DNA from: Alcaligenes faecalis
Lineage (GTDB): Bacteria > Pseudomonadota > Gammaproteobacteria > Burkholderiales > Burkholderiaceae_B
Assembly: GCF_002443155.1 (NCBI RefSeq)
Contig: NZ_CP023667.1
Span: 124,001 to 188,000 of the forward strand
Direction of reading: 5' to 3'
Length of the DNA: 64,000 nt
Within the stretch, counting starts at the first letter, position 1. Every line of letters starts with the position of its first letter. The position numbers and the translations under genes were made by a program. Of the stretch, positions 1-9,605 are shown one piece after another. The notes below the pieces were generated by a model. The model saw only the letters and a list, made by a program, of their open reading frames with translations. It was not told where the DNA came from and searched no databases.

Positions 1-1268
1 AACTTCCGACGGACTATCCAGATCTGAAAGTTGTGAAGCTGGAGCAGAACTATCGCTCGGTGCAGCGCATCTTGCAGGCCGCCAATAATGTCATTGGCAA
101 TAATCCTGTCGTGTTTGGTAAAAAGCTCTGGTCTGATCTGGGTTTTGGTGAACCTATCCAGGTCCACGTGACGGACGACGAGCAGAACGAGGCCGATTCG
201 GTAGCCATGCGTATCTCGGCAGAGCGCTTCGAGCGTCAGGCCGAGTGGCGTGATTTTGCGGTGCTGTACCGTGGCAACCATCAGGCCCGTATCTTTGAGC
301 AGGCTCTGCGTAATTTGCGCATTCCCTACACGATCTCTGGTGGGCAAAGCTTCTTTGACAAGGCCGAGATTCGCGACATTTTGTCTTACCTGCGGATCGT
401 TGCTAACGAGGATGACGATCCAGCTTTCATCCGTGCAGCGACGACACCCAGGCGAGGAATTGGGCAGGCGACCTTGCAGGTGCTGGGGCAATTCGCGGCA
501 GAGCAAAAGCTGTCTTTATATTCCGCTGTCTCGCAAATCGCTTTGACGGATCGTTTACCGGAAAGACAGCTGGAGCCCTTAAGTGTCTTTGCGCAGTTCA
601 TTGGCCGTATCCAGCAAAGGGCGGACCGGGTAGAGAGCGAGCAGGAAGGGCACGAAACGGCTGTCAGCGAATTGCTGGACGAGCTGCTGCGGGCGATTGA
701 TTACGAGCGCTATCTTTACGATATGTTCGACGAACGTCCCGCGCAGACCCGTTGGGAAAACGTGCTGGAGCTGATTACCTGGCTGAAGTCCAAAGCGGCA
801 GACGATGAGCTTAGTTTGAACGATCTGGTGCAGCGAGTTGCCCTGATCACCATGCTGGAGCGTGGCGAGGACGAAGACCCGGATGCGGTCAAATTGTCCA
901 CGCTTCATGCCTCCAAGGGGCTGGAATATCCGCATGTGTTCCTGGTGGGGGTGGAGGAAGGTTTGCTGCCGCACATCGGGCGCGATGACGAGGATATAGA
1001 CCCGGATAAAGAGGCCGATATTCTGGCTCAACGTATTCAGGAAGAACGGCGTCTGATGTACGTGGGTATTACGCGTGCGCAACGCAGCTTGCGTTTGAGC
1101 TGGTGCAAGAAGCGCAGACGTGCACGTGAAAATCTGGTGCGGGAGCGGTCGCGCTTTATTGATGAGATGAAGATCGAAGACCCAGGTGCGCAGGAAGATC
1201 CGGCGCAGGCAGCGTTAAGTCCCAAGCAGCGGCTGGATATGCTGAAGAACTTGTTGAACAAGTCTTAA
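1..1268 (+). CDS. rep: ATP-dependent DNA helicase Rep (3' part, 5' end outside window)
   Basis: This is a superfamily 1A 3'-5' DNA helicase of the UvrD/Rep type, which unwinds DNA at blocked replication forks. The reading frame is already open at base 3 and runs into the helicase motif IV region LEQNYRS near base 39, so the Walker A half lies upstream of the window. Later motifs are visible: the LSTLHASKGLEYPHVF block (motif V) near bases 894-940 and EERRLMYVGITRA (motif VI) near 1045-1077. The line after motif IV (YRSVQRILQAANNVIGNN) resembles Rep more than UvrD or PcrA. The C-terminus is a short charged tail. A GTG at base 33 is internal and should not be taken as the start. A terminator follows at 1333-1355. 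Rep is favoured over UvrD on the motif IV context only. Confidence 0.9.
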   Translation, partial: LPTDYPDLKVVKLEQNYRSVQRILQAANNVIGNNPVVFGKKLWSDLGFGEPIQVHVTDDEQNEADSVAMRISAERFERQAEWRDFAVLYRGNHQARIFEQALRNLRIPYTISGGQSFFDKAEIRDILSYLRIVANEDDDPAFIRAATTPRRGIGQATLQVLGQFAAEQKLSLYSAVSQIALTDRLPERQLEPLSVFAQFIGRIQQRADRVESEQEGHETAVSELLDELLRAIDYERYLYDMFDERPAQTRWENVLELITWLKSKAADDELSLNDLVQRVALITMLERGEDEDPDAVKLSTLHASKGLEYPHVFLVGVEEGLLPHIGRDDEDIDPDKEADILAQRIQEERRLMYVGITRAQRSLRLSWCKKRRRARENLVRERSRFIDEMKIEDPGAQEDPAQAALSPKQRLDMLKNLLNKS

Positions 1269-1332
1269 GCGGTTTGCATCGTCCGAGGACGATTTGTTCT
1301 TAGACTATGTTTTGAGAGACCGTAGGTCAGTA

Positions 1333-1355
1333 GGCCAGCATTTGCTGGCCTTTTT
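1333..1355 (+). terminator. Rho-independent terminator after rep
   Basis: GGCCAGCA (1333-1340) pairs perfectly with TGCTGGCC (1343-1350) across a 2-nt loop and is followed by five T residues. It lies 65 bp after the rep stop codon. Confidence 0.85.
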
Positions 1356-1517
1356 CATGTCTTGCGTCGACAAGAAGAAGAGCTTTCTTTGCCACGACCT
1401 GTTTCGATCTTGAAGGGGGAAGCTGTGAGGCGCTTACGCGCAGTGGGCTGCTAAAGCCTTTGGCTGAGCGTTAACGTGTGTTATCAAAAATATTGGTTTG
1501 GCAAACGTAGAAAAAAC
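1356..1517. other. Intergenic space between convergent rep and orphan gene
   Basis: With the two flanking terminators, this fills the 324-bp gap between rep and the 78-codon gene. I see no credible coding frame, RNA fold or repeat in it. Confidence 0.5.
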
Positions 1518-1544
1518 AAAAGCCTGCTAAATCAGCAGGCTTTT
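1518..1544 (-). terminator. Bidirectional-looking terminator serving the orphan gene
   Basis: AAAAGCCTGCT (1518-1528) and AGCAGGCTTTT (1534-1544) form a perfect 11-bp stem with loop AAATC. The T tract on the minus strand lies after the stem for the gene ending at 1593, 49 bp downstream of its stop. It supports that small gene being a real transcription unit. Confidence 0.8.
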
Positions 1545-1592
1545 CAACATCAAGCGGTGTTTTGCTTGAGCGTTACGACGGTGATGCGTGGC

Positions 1593-1829
1593 TTACCAGT
1601 AGCTGGCCGACATGCGGGAATCGCGGATGCGGGCTTCGTTCAAGGCACGGGTCAGTTCGACCATGTACTTGAACACCACGTTTGCGGCTTTGGAAACTTG
1701 TTTGGCCGCTGCTTTGGTCAGTGCAGTTAAAGACACGGATTCACCATTTTCCAGGGCATGCTGCATTACCCCACGCTCAACAGCATCACTCCAGTGGATG
1801 TAGTGCGAGTAAGTGGTCATGGTAGACAT
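1593..1829 (-). CDS. Orphan 78-residue protein of unknown function
   Basis: The function is not recognised. The predicted protein is small, soluble and mostly helical in appearance, with an alanine/lysine-rich centre (LTALTKAAAKQVSKAANV) and an arginine-rich C-terminal third; there is no signal peptide, membrane segment or Cys cluster. The start is the ATG at 1829-1827, preceded by a clear ribosome-binding site (AAAGGGA about 6 nt upstream on the minus strand). A strong terminator follows at 1518-1544. The upstream region carries three GGG-W4-CCC palindromes (1875-1950), which suggests control by a dedicated DNA-binding protein. The RBS, terminator and operator-like array make this a likely real gene despite its size. 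It could be a small stress-response or nucleoid-associated protein, but nothing in the sequence decides that. Confidence 0.65.
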   Translation of the reverse strand: MSTMTTYSHYIHWSDAVERGVMQHALENGESVSLTALTKAAAKQVSKAANVVFKYMVELTRALNEARIRDSRMSASYW

Positions 1830-1874
1830 TTGCTTTCCCTTTAAGGTGAAGGTCTAAGTTACGAGCCCTCATTA

Positions 1875-1950
1875 TAGGGTTTTCCCTAGTCGGAAAGCAA
1901 GGGTAAACCCTAGAGGTTGGATTAGCCTGTGGTTTTTAGGGGAAAACCCT
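1875..1950. promoter_or_regulatory. Triple GGG-W4-CCC palindrome array (putative operator)
   Basis: Three short inverted repeats share the pattern GGG-four A/T-CCC: TAGGGTTTTCCCTA at 1875-1888, AGGGTAAACCCT at 1900-1911 and GGGGAAAACCCT at 1939-1950. Centres are 24 and 39 bp apart. They lie 46-121 bp upstream of the start of the 78-codon minus-strand gene, where its promoter would be. I cannot name the regulator. Confidence 0.5.
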
Positions 1951-2034
1951 AGGGTGTTTTGGAAAGAGAAATTAAATCAAAGGCTTATGGGGTGGGATTT
2001 GTGGGTTTTAGGTGGGGAGTGGCTTCTTTGCGGC

Positions 2035-2263
2035 AGCCCTTGCTGGCTTGAGGCTGGGTCGGAGCGGAAGCTTGCCGGTGCTGCGCACCGGTGCCCTTGT
2101 CTGGGTCTGTTGTAGGGCGCACCTTGAACTCGTTCAGTGGTTTGTCCCCCGGACAAACCACAAGCGTTGAACTCAAACAGCAAGGTGCTTGCATCCCTAC
2201 AACAGCCCCAGACGGCGGCAAGCCTCCTGAATGCTCCAACCCAGCCTCAAGCCAGCAAGGGCT
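2035..2263. repeat. Long imperfect inverted repeat centred at about 2149
   Basis: The outer arms 2035-2059 and 2239-2263 are perfectly complementary over 25 bp. The middle parts CTGTTGTAGGG (2107-2117) and CCCTACAACAG (2195-2205) pair, and the centre TGGTTTGTCC (2138-2147) / GGACAAACCA (2151-2160) is perfect with a 3-nt loop. Arms are about 110 bp with small indels. The left arm carries an extra nested hairpin (CCGGTGC-TGC-GCACCGG, about 2073-2089). There is no transposase gene or target-site duplication in view. It lies in the non-coding 561-bp gap between the orphan gene and gltD. Confidence 0.75.
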
Positions 2264-2275
2264 TCAGAATGGTGG

Positions 2276-2310
2276 CAACCAACAACCAACAACCAACAAC
2301 CAACAACCGA
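2276..2310. repeat. 7-bp tandem repeat, five units of CAACCAA
   Basis: Five head-to-tail 7-bp units; four are identical and the last has one change (CAACCGA). It lies just outside the right arm of the long inverted repeat. Such arrays usually vary in copy number between strains. Confidence 0.85.
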
Positions 2311-2333
2311 CCACCAATAGCCAATACAAAGAC

Positions 2334-2366
2334 AAACAGCCAGCCGATTATCGCGGCTGGCTGTTT
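2334..2366 (-). terminator. Terminator of the gltBD operon
   Basis: AAACAGCCAGCCG (2334-2346) and CGGCTGGCTGTTT (2354-2366) make a perfect 13-bp stem with a 7-nt loop. It starts 25 bp after the gltD stop codon on the minus strand and is followed there by a T-rich stretch. Confidence 0.85.
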
Positions 2367-2390
2367 GCTCACTGGTGCTGCCAAGAGGAC

Positions 2391-3863
2391 TTAGCGGGGC
2401 AGTGTCGAACTCCCCATCAGGAACTCGTCTACGGAACGGGCACACTGGCGGCCTTCGCGGATGGCCCAGACGATCAGGGACTGGCCGCGTCGCATGTCTC
2501 CGGCTGCAAAGACTTTGGCGCGGTTGGTTTGGTAGTCGTCTGTGTTGGCGGCGACGTTGCCGCGCTGGTCGGCGTCTACGGCGAAGGCGTCCAGCACTTG
2601 GCGTACGGGGGCGGTGAAGCCCATGGCCAGCAGGACCAGGTCGGCGGGGAAGGTCATTTCAGAGCCGGCGATGGGGGTCATGCTCATGCGGCCTGTTGCT
2701 GGGTCGGTTTTCCATTCCACGCGCACGGCGCGCAGTTCTTTGACTTGGCCGTTCTTGCCTTCCAACTCTATGGTGTTGATCGCCCAGTCGCGCTCGCAGC
2801 CTTCTTCGTGCGAGGACGAGGTGCGCAGTTTTATAGGCCAGTAAGGCCAGGTCAGCTCCGTGTTTTCCTGCTCGGGCGGGCGGGGCATCAGTTCAAACTG
2901 CGTGACTGATTTTGCGCCTTGGCGTGTGCTGGTGCCCACGCAGTCCGAGCCGGTATCACCGCCGCCAATCACTACGACATGCTTGCCTTGAGCGCTGATG
3001 GCGGGAGTGCCTCGCGAACCGGCAACTTGCTGGTTCTGGATGCGCAAGAAGTCCATGGCGGGATGTACACCTTGCAGTTGGCTGCCGGGGGCGTCCAGCA
3101 GGCGTGGGGTTTCGGAGCCGCCAGCCAGGATGATGGCGTCGAACTGTTGCTCAAGATCGGTAGGGGACAGCACAGTCAGCCCCGGTTCCTGGGCGGCTTG
3201 GTCTTGTGCTTGGCCTATGTAGGTAGAGGGGCAAAACTGCACGCCCTCGGCCTGCATTTGGGCGATACGGCGATCCAGCAGGTGCTTGTCCAGCTTGAAG
3301 TCGGGGATGCCGTAGCGCATCAGGCCACCAATGCGGTCGCTTTTCTCGTACACGGTGACGTCGTGGCCGACGCGTGCCAATTGCTGGGCGCTGGCCAGTC
3401 CGGCAGGGCCGGAGCCGATGACGGCCACACGTTTGCCGGTTTTATGGGTAGGCACTTGTGGCACAACCCAACCTTCTGCCCAGCCTTTGTCGATGATGGC
3501 GTGCTCGATGGATTTGATCCCCACGGGTGCGCGATCGATGTTCAGGGTACAGGCTGCCTCGCAAGGAGCGGGGCAGATACGGCCGGTGATTTCCGGAAAG
3601 TTGTTGGTGGAGTGCAGCACGTCCAGCGCTTCTTTCCACTGCTGGCGGTAAACCAGATCATTCCAGTCGGGGATGATGTTGTTGACCGGGCAGCCGTTGT
3701 GGCAGAAGGGGATGCCGCAGTCCATGCAGCGGGCAGCCTGTTGGCCTGCCTGTTCGTCGTTCAATACCTGGACAAACTCTTTCCAGTGCTTGACCCGCTT
3801 TAAAGGAGCTTCTACGGCTTCTTGCAGACGTTGAAACTCAAGAAATCCAGTCGTCTTTCCCAT
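2391..3863 (-). CDS. gltD: Glutamate synthase [NADPH] small subunit
   Basis: This is the beta subunit of NADPH-dependent glutamate synthase; it feeds electrons from NADPH through FAD and Fe-S clusters to the large subunit GltB in ammonia assimilation. The 490-residue length is normal. The N-terminal ferredoxin-like domain has Cys at about 46, 49, 54 and 58 ([15 protein letters not shown]) and at 97, 101 and 105 ([10 protein letters not shown]). The FAD-binding fold starts at [13 protein letters not shown] (about 147-159), and a second dinucleotide motif, [12 protein letters not shown], lies near 300. It is the downstream gene of gltBD: gltB ends 33 bp upstream and a terminator follows. Related small subunits occur in dihydropyrimidine dehydrogenase, but the neighbouring gltB settles the assignment. 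Confidence 0.97.
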   Translation of the reverse strand: MGKTTGFLEFQRLQEAVEAPLKRVKHWKEFVQVLNDEQAGQQAARCMDCGIPFCHNGCPVNNIIPDWNDLVYRQQWKEALDVLHSTNNFPEITGRICPAPCEAACTLNIDRAPVGIKSIEHAIIDKGWAEGWVVPQVPTHKTGKRVAVIGSGPAGLASAQQLARVGHDVTVYEKSDRIGGLMRYGIPDFKLDKHLLDRRIAQMQAEGVQFCPSTYIGQAQDQAAQEPGLTVLSPTDLEQQFDAIILAGGSETPRLLDAPGSQLQGVHPAMDFLRIQNQQVAGSRGTPAISAQGKHVVVIGGGDTGSDCVGTSTRQGAKSVTQFELMPRPPEQENTELTWPYWPIKLRTSSSHEEGCERDWAINTIELEGKNGQVKELRAVRVEWKTDPATGRMSMTPIAGSEMTFPADLVLLAMGFTAPVRQVLDAFAVDADQRGNVAANTDDYQTNRAKVFAAGDMRRGQSLIVWAIREGRQCARSVDEFLMGSSTLPR

Positions 3864-3896
3864 GATGTGTCGTTTCCTGATGGTGATGGGAAGGGT

Positions 3897-6800
3897 TCAG
3901 GCCGAAGCCGAACGGCGGGTTTTACTGCTTTTGGGCGCGGCTTTGCTCGCTTGCGGACCTTGCCACAATTCGCTCAATGCACGGCGGTACTCGCGTGGAA
4001 TGACCTTGACGAATTGTGCGCGGGCGCTGTCCCAGTCTTTCAAAAGCTCGCGGGCCTGGAAGCTGCCCGTGGCCTTGAAGTGTTCCTGGACCAGAGTTTG
4101 CAAGATGGCATCGTCGGTCTGACGTTCGCCCTGGGCGCTACGGCTGTGCCATTGCGCCATGCTGCTGTTCATCTCTTGCTCGGCCTTGCTCAAAACGGGC
4201 TCCAGATCCACCATGCCGGGGTTGCAGCGCAGTTGCAGGCGACGTTGCGGGTCCCACACGTAGGCCACGCCACCGGACATGCCGGCTGCAAAGTTGCGGC
4301 CCACTTCGCCCAGAACGACGACGGTGCCGCCCGTCATGTATTCGCAACCGTGGTCGCCTACGCCTTCTACAACTGCGCTGGCACCGGAGTTACGCACGGC
4401 AAAACGCTCGCCAGCGACGCCGTTGAAGTAGGCTGCACCCGACAGAGCACCGTAAAGCACGGTATTACCCACGATGATGTGGTCCGGGCCGTAGCCACGG
4501 AAGTCGTTGGGCGAGCGCACGATAATGCGGCCGCCGGACAAGCCTTTGCCCACGTAGTCATTGGCTTCGCCCACCAGATCCAGGGTGATGCCCTGTGCCA
4601 GGAAAGCGCCAAAGCTCTGGCCCGCCGTGCCTTTGCATTGAATGTGCAGGCTGTCGTCAGGCAAACCTTGATGGCCGTATTTCTTGGTGAATACGCCCGA
4701 GAGCATGGCACCGACGCTGCGGTTGCGGTTGCGTACGGGGGTGATGAAGGACAGTGGGGTGCCCTGATTCAGGGTGACGGCGCTGCGCTCGATCAGTTGG
4801 CGATCCAGTGTGTGTTCCAGGTCATGATCCTGCGTAGCGATCTGACGTGGGGACTCTTCGTTTTCCACTTTGTGCAGCAGGCGGGAGAAGTCCAGACCTT
4901 GTGCTTTCCAGTGTTCGATACCACTGCGCATATCCAGCCAGTCGCTGCGACCAATCAGATCGTCAAAGTGCCGCACGCCCAGCTTGGCCATCAGTTCACG
5001 CACTTCTTCGGCAACGAAGAAGAAGTAGTTCACCACGTGCTCGGGCTTGCCCTTGAACTTGCGGCGCAGCACGGGGTCTTGAGTGGCAACGCCAACCGGG
5101 CAGGTGTTCAGATGGCATTTGCGCATCATGATGCAGCCTTCCACGACCAGCGGGGCGGTGGCAAAGCCAAATTCATCCGCACCCAGCAAGGCGCCGATCA
5201 CCACATCGCGGCCGGTCTTCATCTGACCGTCAGCCTGCACACGAATGCGGCTGCGCAAACGGTTCAGCAACAGGGTCTGCTGAGTTTCAGCCAGGCCCAG
5301 TTCCCACGGCGTACCGGCGTGCTTGATGGAGGACAGGGGCGAAGCACCCGTACCACCGTCGTGGCCGGCAATCACAATGTGATCGGCCTTGGCTTTGGCA
5401 ACACCGGCAGCCACAGTGCCTACACCCACTTTGGACACCAGCTTCACCGAGATATCCGCCTGCGGGTTCACGTTTTTCAGGTCGTGAATCAGCTGGGCCA
5501 AATCTTCGATGGAGTAAATGTCGTGGTGGGGCGGGGGCGAAATCAGGCCCACACCGGGGACGGAGTAACGTAGCTTGGCGATGTACTCGGACACTTTATG
5601 GCCGGGCAGCTGGCCGCCTTCGCCGGGTTTGGCTCCTTGTGCCATCTTGATCTGGATTTGATCGGCACTGCACAGATACTGGGCCGACACACCAAAGCGG
5701 CCGGACGCTACCTGCTTGATGCGCGAGCGCAGCGAATCGTTCTCTTGCAGATCAATGTCGGCAAACACGCGGTCCTGGCCCAGGACGCTGGCCAAGGTAT
5801 CACCCTGGCGGATGCCACTTTTACCGTGCTGCATTTCGTGCTGATAGCGCAACTCGTCCTCGCCACCTTCGCCGGTATTGGACTTGCCGCCAATCCGGTT
5901 CATGGCCACGGCCAGTACGGCATGGGCTTCGGTGGAAATCGAACCCAGCGACATGGCGCCGGTTGCAAAGCGTTTGACGATCTCGCTGGCCGGTTCTACT
6001 TCTTCCAGGGGAATAGCCCGGGCCGGGTCCAGACGCAGCTCGAACAAACCGCGCAGGGTCATATGACGGCGGCTTTGCTCGTTGATGAGCTGGGCGTATT
6101 CCTTGTAGGTGCTGTAGTTCTGGCTGCGGGTAGCGTGTTGCAGCTTGGCGATGGAGTCGGCCGTCCACATATGGGCTTCGCCGCGCACGCGTACTGCGTA
6201 TTCGCCACCAGCTTCCAGATGATTTTCCAGTACAGGATCTTTGCTGTAGGCGGCGCGATGCTGACGCAGCGCTTCTTCAGCCACGGTGAAGATATCAATC
6301 CCTTCTACCGGACAGGAGGTGCCCACAAAGTACTTGTCCACCAGCGAGCGCGACAGGCCGATGGTCTCGAAAATCTGCGCGCCGGTGTAGGACATGTAGG
6401 TGGAGATGCCCATTTTGGACATGACCTTGTACAAGCCCTTGTTGATGGCCTTGATGTAGTAGCCCTCGGCCTGGGACGCGTCGATCTGGTTGATCGGGTC
6501 CTGGGCCAGCTGCTGCAGGCTTTCAAAAGCCAGCCAGGGGTGCATGGCTTCGGCACCATATGCACCCAGCAGGGCGAAGTGATGCACTTCACGGGCCGAG
6601 CCGGTTTCCACAACCAGACCCGTGCGGGTACGCAGGCCGATGCGGATCAGGTGCTGGTGAATGGCCGAGGTCGCCAGCAGGGCAGGGATGGCCACATGCT
6701 CGGCGTCACAACGGCGATCTGTCAGGATCAGGATGTTGTAGCCATCGCGCACGGCATCCGCCGCACGGGCGCACAGGGCGGCCACGCTGGCCTCAATGCC

Positions 6801-8629
6801 TTCCGGACCCCAGGCGCTGGGGTAGACGATGTCCAGCTCCTGGCTGCGGAACTTGCCATTGCTGGCCGCTTCAATGCGCCGGATCTGGTTCATGTCAGAC
6901 GGGCTCAGCACGGGCTGGGAGACTTCCAGACGCAGTGGCGGGTTGACGTTATTGATGTCCAGCAGATTAGGCTTGGGGCCAATAAAGGACACCAGCGACA
7001 TCACCATCTGTTCGCGAATCGGGTCGATAGGCGGGTTGGTAACCTGAGCAAACAGCTGGCGGAAGTAGTTGTAGAAGGGCTTGGACTTGTCGGACAGCAC
7101 GGCCAACGGCGCGTCATTACCCATGGAGCCAGTGGCTTCTTCACCCTTGCTGGCCATGGGCTGCAGCACGACCTTGATGTCTTCCTGGGTCCAGCCAAAA
7201 GCTTGTTGCTGATCCAGCAGGTCGCGGCTGGCCAATTGGGGACGTACACCGGGCACGCTGGGCAGGGAGTCCAGGCGCAAGCGCAGGCGTTCAATCCACT
7301 GCTTGTAGGGATGGGTGTTGGCCAGCTGGGACTTGATCTCGGCATCGTCAATGATGCGGCCCTGTTCCAGGTCGATCAGCAACATCTTGCCCGGTTGCAG
7401 ACGCCATTTTTTGACGATGCGGTGCTCGGGGATGGGCAGAGTACCGGCTTCAGAGGCCAGCACAATCATGTCGTCGTCGGTGATGACGTAGCGGGCCGGA
7501 CGCAGGCCGTTGCGGTCCAGCAGCGCACCGATTTGCAGGCCATCGGTAAAGGCGATGGCGGCGGGGCCATCCCAAGGCTCCATCTGGGCTGCGTAGTACT
7601 CGTAGAAGGCGCGACGGCTCTCGTCCATCTCGGCGTGCTGTTCCCAGGCCTCCGGCATCATGATCATCATGGCGTGCGGCAGGGAATAGCCGGCCATCAC
7701 CAGCAGTTCCAGACAGTTGTCGAAGGTGGCCGTGTCGGACTGGCCTTCGTACACGATGGGGTAGAGCTTTTGCAGGTCCGAGCCCAGCACGGCTGATTCC
7801 ATGGCGCCTTCACGGGCACGCAGCCAGTTGAAGTTGCCCTGTACCGTGTTGATCTCGCCGTTGTGGGCGATCAGGCGGTACGGGTGGGCCAGTGGCCAGG
7901 CAGGGAAGGTGTTGGTGGAAAAGCGCTGGTGCACCAGAGCCAGGGCGGAACAGGCGCGAGGGTCGGCCAGATCGCGGTAGTAGCGGCCAACCTGGTCAGC
8001 CAGCAGCAAGCCCTTGTAGACGATGGTGCGCACCGAGGCCGAGGTCACAAAGTATTCCTGGCCGTGGGCCAATGCCATGCGGTAGATGGCGTGGCTGGCG
8101 GTCTTGCGGATGACGTACAGCTTGCGCTCCAGCGCGTCGGGCACCATCACATCCGGGCCGCGGCCAATGAACAGCTGGCGAATCACCGGCTCGTTGGCCT
8201 TGACGGTGGGCGACATGGGCATGGTGCTGTCCACAGGCACGTCGCGCCAGCCCAGCATGTGCTGGCCTTCGGCACGTACCGCACGCTCCAGCTCCTGCTC
8301 ACAGGCCAGGCGGGAGGCGGTTTCCTTGGGCAGGAACACCATGGCCACGCCGTACTCGCCAGGGGGCGGCAGGGTCACGCCCTGGGCGGCCATTTCTTCG
8401 CGGTACAACTGGTCGGGGATCTGGATCAGAATGCCTGCACCGTCGCCCATCAAGGGGTCTGCGCCTACAGCGCCGCGGTGATCAAGGTTTTCCAGGATTT
8501 TGAGGCCTTGGGTGATGATGGCGTGGCTCGCCTGGCCTTTGATGTGTGCGATAAATCCGACGCCGCAGGCGTCGTGTTCATTAGCGGGGAGGTACAAGCC
8601 TTGGGCTTGGGGGGACAGGAGTGTGTCAT
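3897..8629 (-). CDS. gltB: Glutamate synthase [NADPH] large subunit, apparent frameshift near start
   Basis: This is the alpha subunit of glutamate synthase; it hydrolyses glutamine at its N-terminal amidotransferase domain and transfers ammonia to 2-oxoglutarate at an FMN/3Fe-4S centre. The open frame from a TTG at 8597 gives 1566 residues containing the whole domain set: glutaminase start with the nucleophile Cys in HDACGVGFI, a central domain, the FMN domain ([20 protein letters not shown]), a Cys cluster ([17 protein letters not shown]) and the C-terminal beta-helix rich in Gly. No ATG lies in frame near the start. An ATG at 8629-8627 opens a different frame that would join correctly if the C-run (plus-strand G6 at 8609-8614) had seven bases, giving [20 protein letters not shown]. 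The gene is therefore annotated to 8629 with a one-base discrepancy. It is either a sequence error or a real slippage mutation; the TTG is the fallback start. Confidence 0.93.
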
Positions 8630-8848
8630 GGGCGTATCCGCAAAGAACGTGTTAAAGCGGTGCATTTGTTGCAGCGCAAAAAATAAAATACAGCGATTTT
8701 TTTTTTGCACGCAAGAAATTTTTGCGAATACGGTAAAAAAAATTAGGGACCTGCTCTCACAGGCCCCTTATCACCCCCCTGAACGGGGTGCACTGTGGCA
8801 AGATCGCTGCACATGCGGGTTTGCGCAGAAATCAGGCCTGATGAACGG
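8630..8848 (-). promoter_or_regulatory. gltB upstream region
   Basis: A 219-bp gap between gltB and the crotonase gene, both on the minus strand. It holds a run of ten T residues on the plus strand near 8697-8706 and an AT-rich imperfect dyad with arms CGCAA and TTGCG around 8712-8728, which could be promoter or operator sequence for gltBD. I see no clear terminator for the upstream gene, so read-through is possible. Confidence 0.35.
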
Positions 8849-9592
8849 CTATTTGCCGCTGCGGTTCTGGCTCATTTGGCCCAGAATTTGCAGAGCTTCT
8901 TCGCCTTCAAGCAGTTTGGAAAAAAGCTTGCGCTCGCGCTCCAGAACCTCCAGCAAAACTTCGCGCTGGGGCTCACGTAGCAGACGCTTGCTGGTGCGCA
9001 AGGCAATGGGAGGCTGCTCGGACAGCGCGTGAGCGCAGGCACGGGCGGCTTCCAGGCTGTTGCCGTGGTCGGTCAGTTCAGTGAGCAGGCCGTCTTCCAT
9101 GGCCTGCTCGGCACTGAAGGCTTGTGACAGCAGCAGCCATTCGTTGGCACGGCGTGGCCCCACGTACTGGGCCAGCAGGTGGCTGGATGCGCCCTCCGGG
9201 CACAGGCCCAGGGCCGTGAAAGGCATGCGCAAGCGCGCGTCACGGGCCGCGTACACAAAGTCTGCATGCAGCAGCAAGGTCACGCCGATACCCACAGCGT
9301 GGCCTTCTACGGCCACGATCAGCGGGATGTCGGCTTTGACCAGACTGCGCAGGAATTTGATCGGCGGCGGCATGTCGTTGTTGCGCACATTGGACAGCTC
9401 CGAGATGTCGTTGCCGGCACAGAAATGCTCGCCCGCGCCGGTCAGAATCAGGGCACGATATTTCTGATTCTGATCGGCCTGGTCGATGATGTCGGCCAGT
9501 TCTTCGTACATGGGGCCGGTCAAGGCATTGCGTCGTTCCGGACGATCCAGAATGACTTCCAGCCAATGGCCCGCGTCATGAGTCCGTATCAT
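8849..9592 (-). CDS. Enoyl-CoA hydratase/isomerase (crotonase) family protein
   Basis: A crotonase-fold enzyme of 247 residues that probably hydrates or isomerises an enoyl-CoA in fatty-acid or aromatic acyl-CoA breakdown. The N-terminal LDRPERRNALTGPMY and ILTGAGEHFCAGNDISEL segments are the typical CoA-binding and first oxyanion-hole regions, and EGHAVGIGVTLLLHADFVYA supplies the second oxyanion hole. A Glu follows in LGLCPEGASS, near one usual catalytic position. It lies 13 bp downstream of the nitronate monooxygenase-like gene on the same strand, so the two are probably one operon. The substrate cannot be read from the sequence, and related family members act on many acyl-CoAs. Confidence 0.85.
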   Translation of the reverse strand: MIRTHDAGHWLEVILDRPERRNALTGPMYEELADIIDQADQNQKYRALILTGAGEHFCAGNDISELSNVRNNDMPPPIKFLRSLVKADIPLIVAVEGHAVGIGVTLLLHADFVYAARDARLRMPFTALGLCPEGASSHLLAQYVGPRRANEWLLLSQAFSAEQAMEDGLLTELTDHGNSLEAARACAHALSEQPPIALRTSKRLLREPQREVLLEVLERERKLFSKLLEGEEALQILGQMSQNRSGK

Positions 9593-9605
9593 GGCGTGCT
9601 CCTGT

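Noticed and set aside
33-35. GTG at base 33 as the start of a 411-codon helicase gene
   Set aside because: The frame is open upstream to the window edge, and the helicase needs its N-terminal motifs; this is an internal valine.
2091-2909. 272-codon open frame running from the inverted repeat into gltD antisense
   Set aside because: It starts in repeat DNA and reads gltD backwards; no RBS or domain.
5598-7796. Long open frame (732 codons) on the plus strand opposite gltB
   Set aside because: It is an antisense shadow of gltB produced by codon bias; composition is Gly/Ala/His/Gln-rich with no domain, and the real gene on the minus strand is certain.
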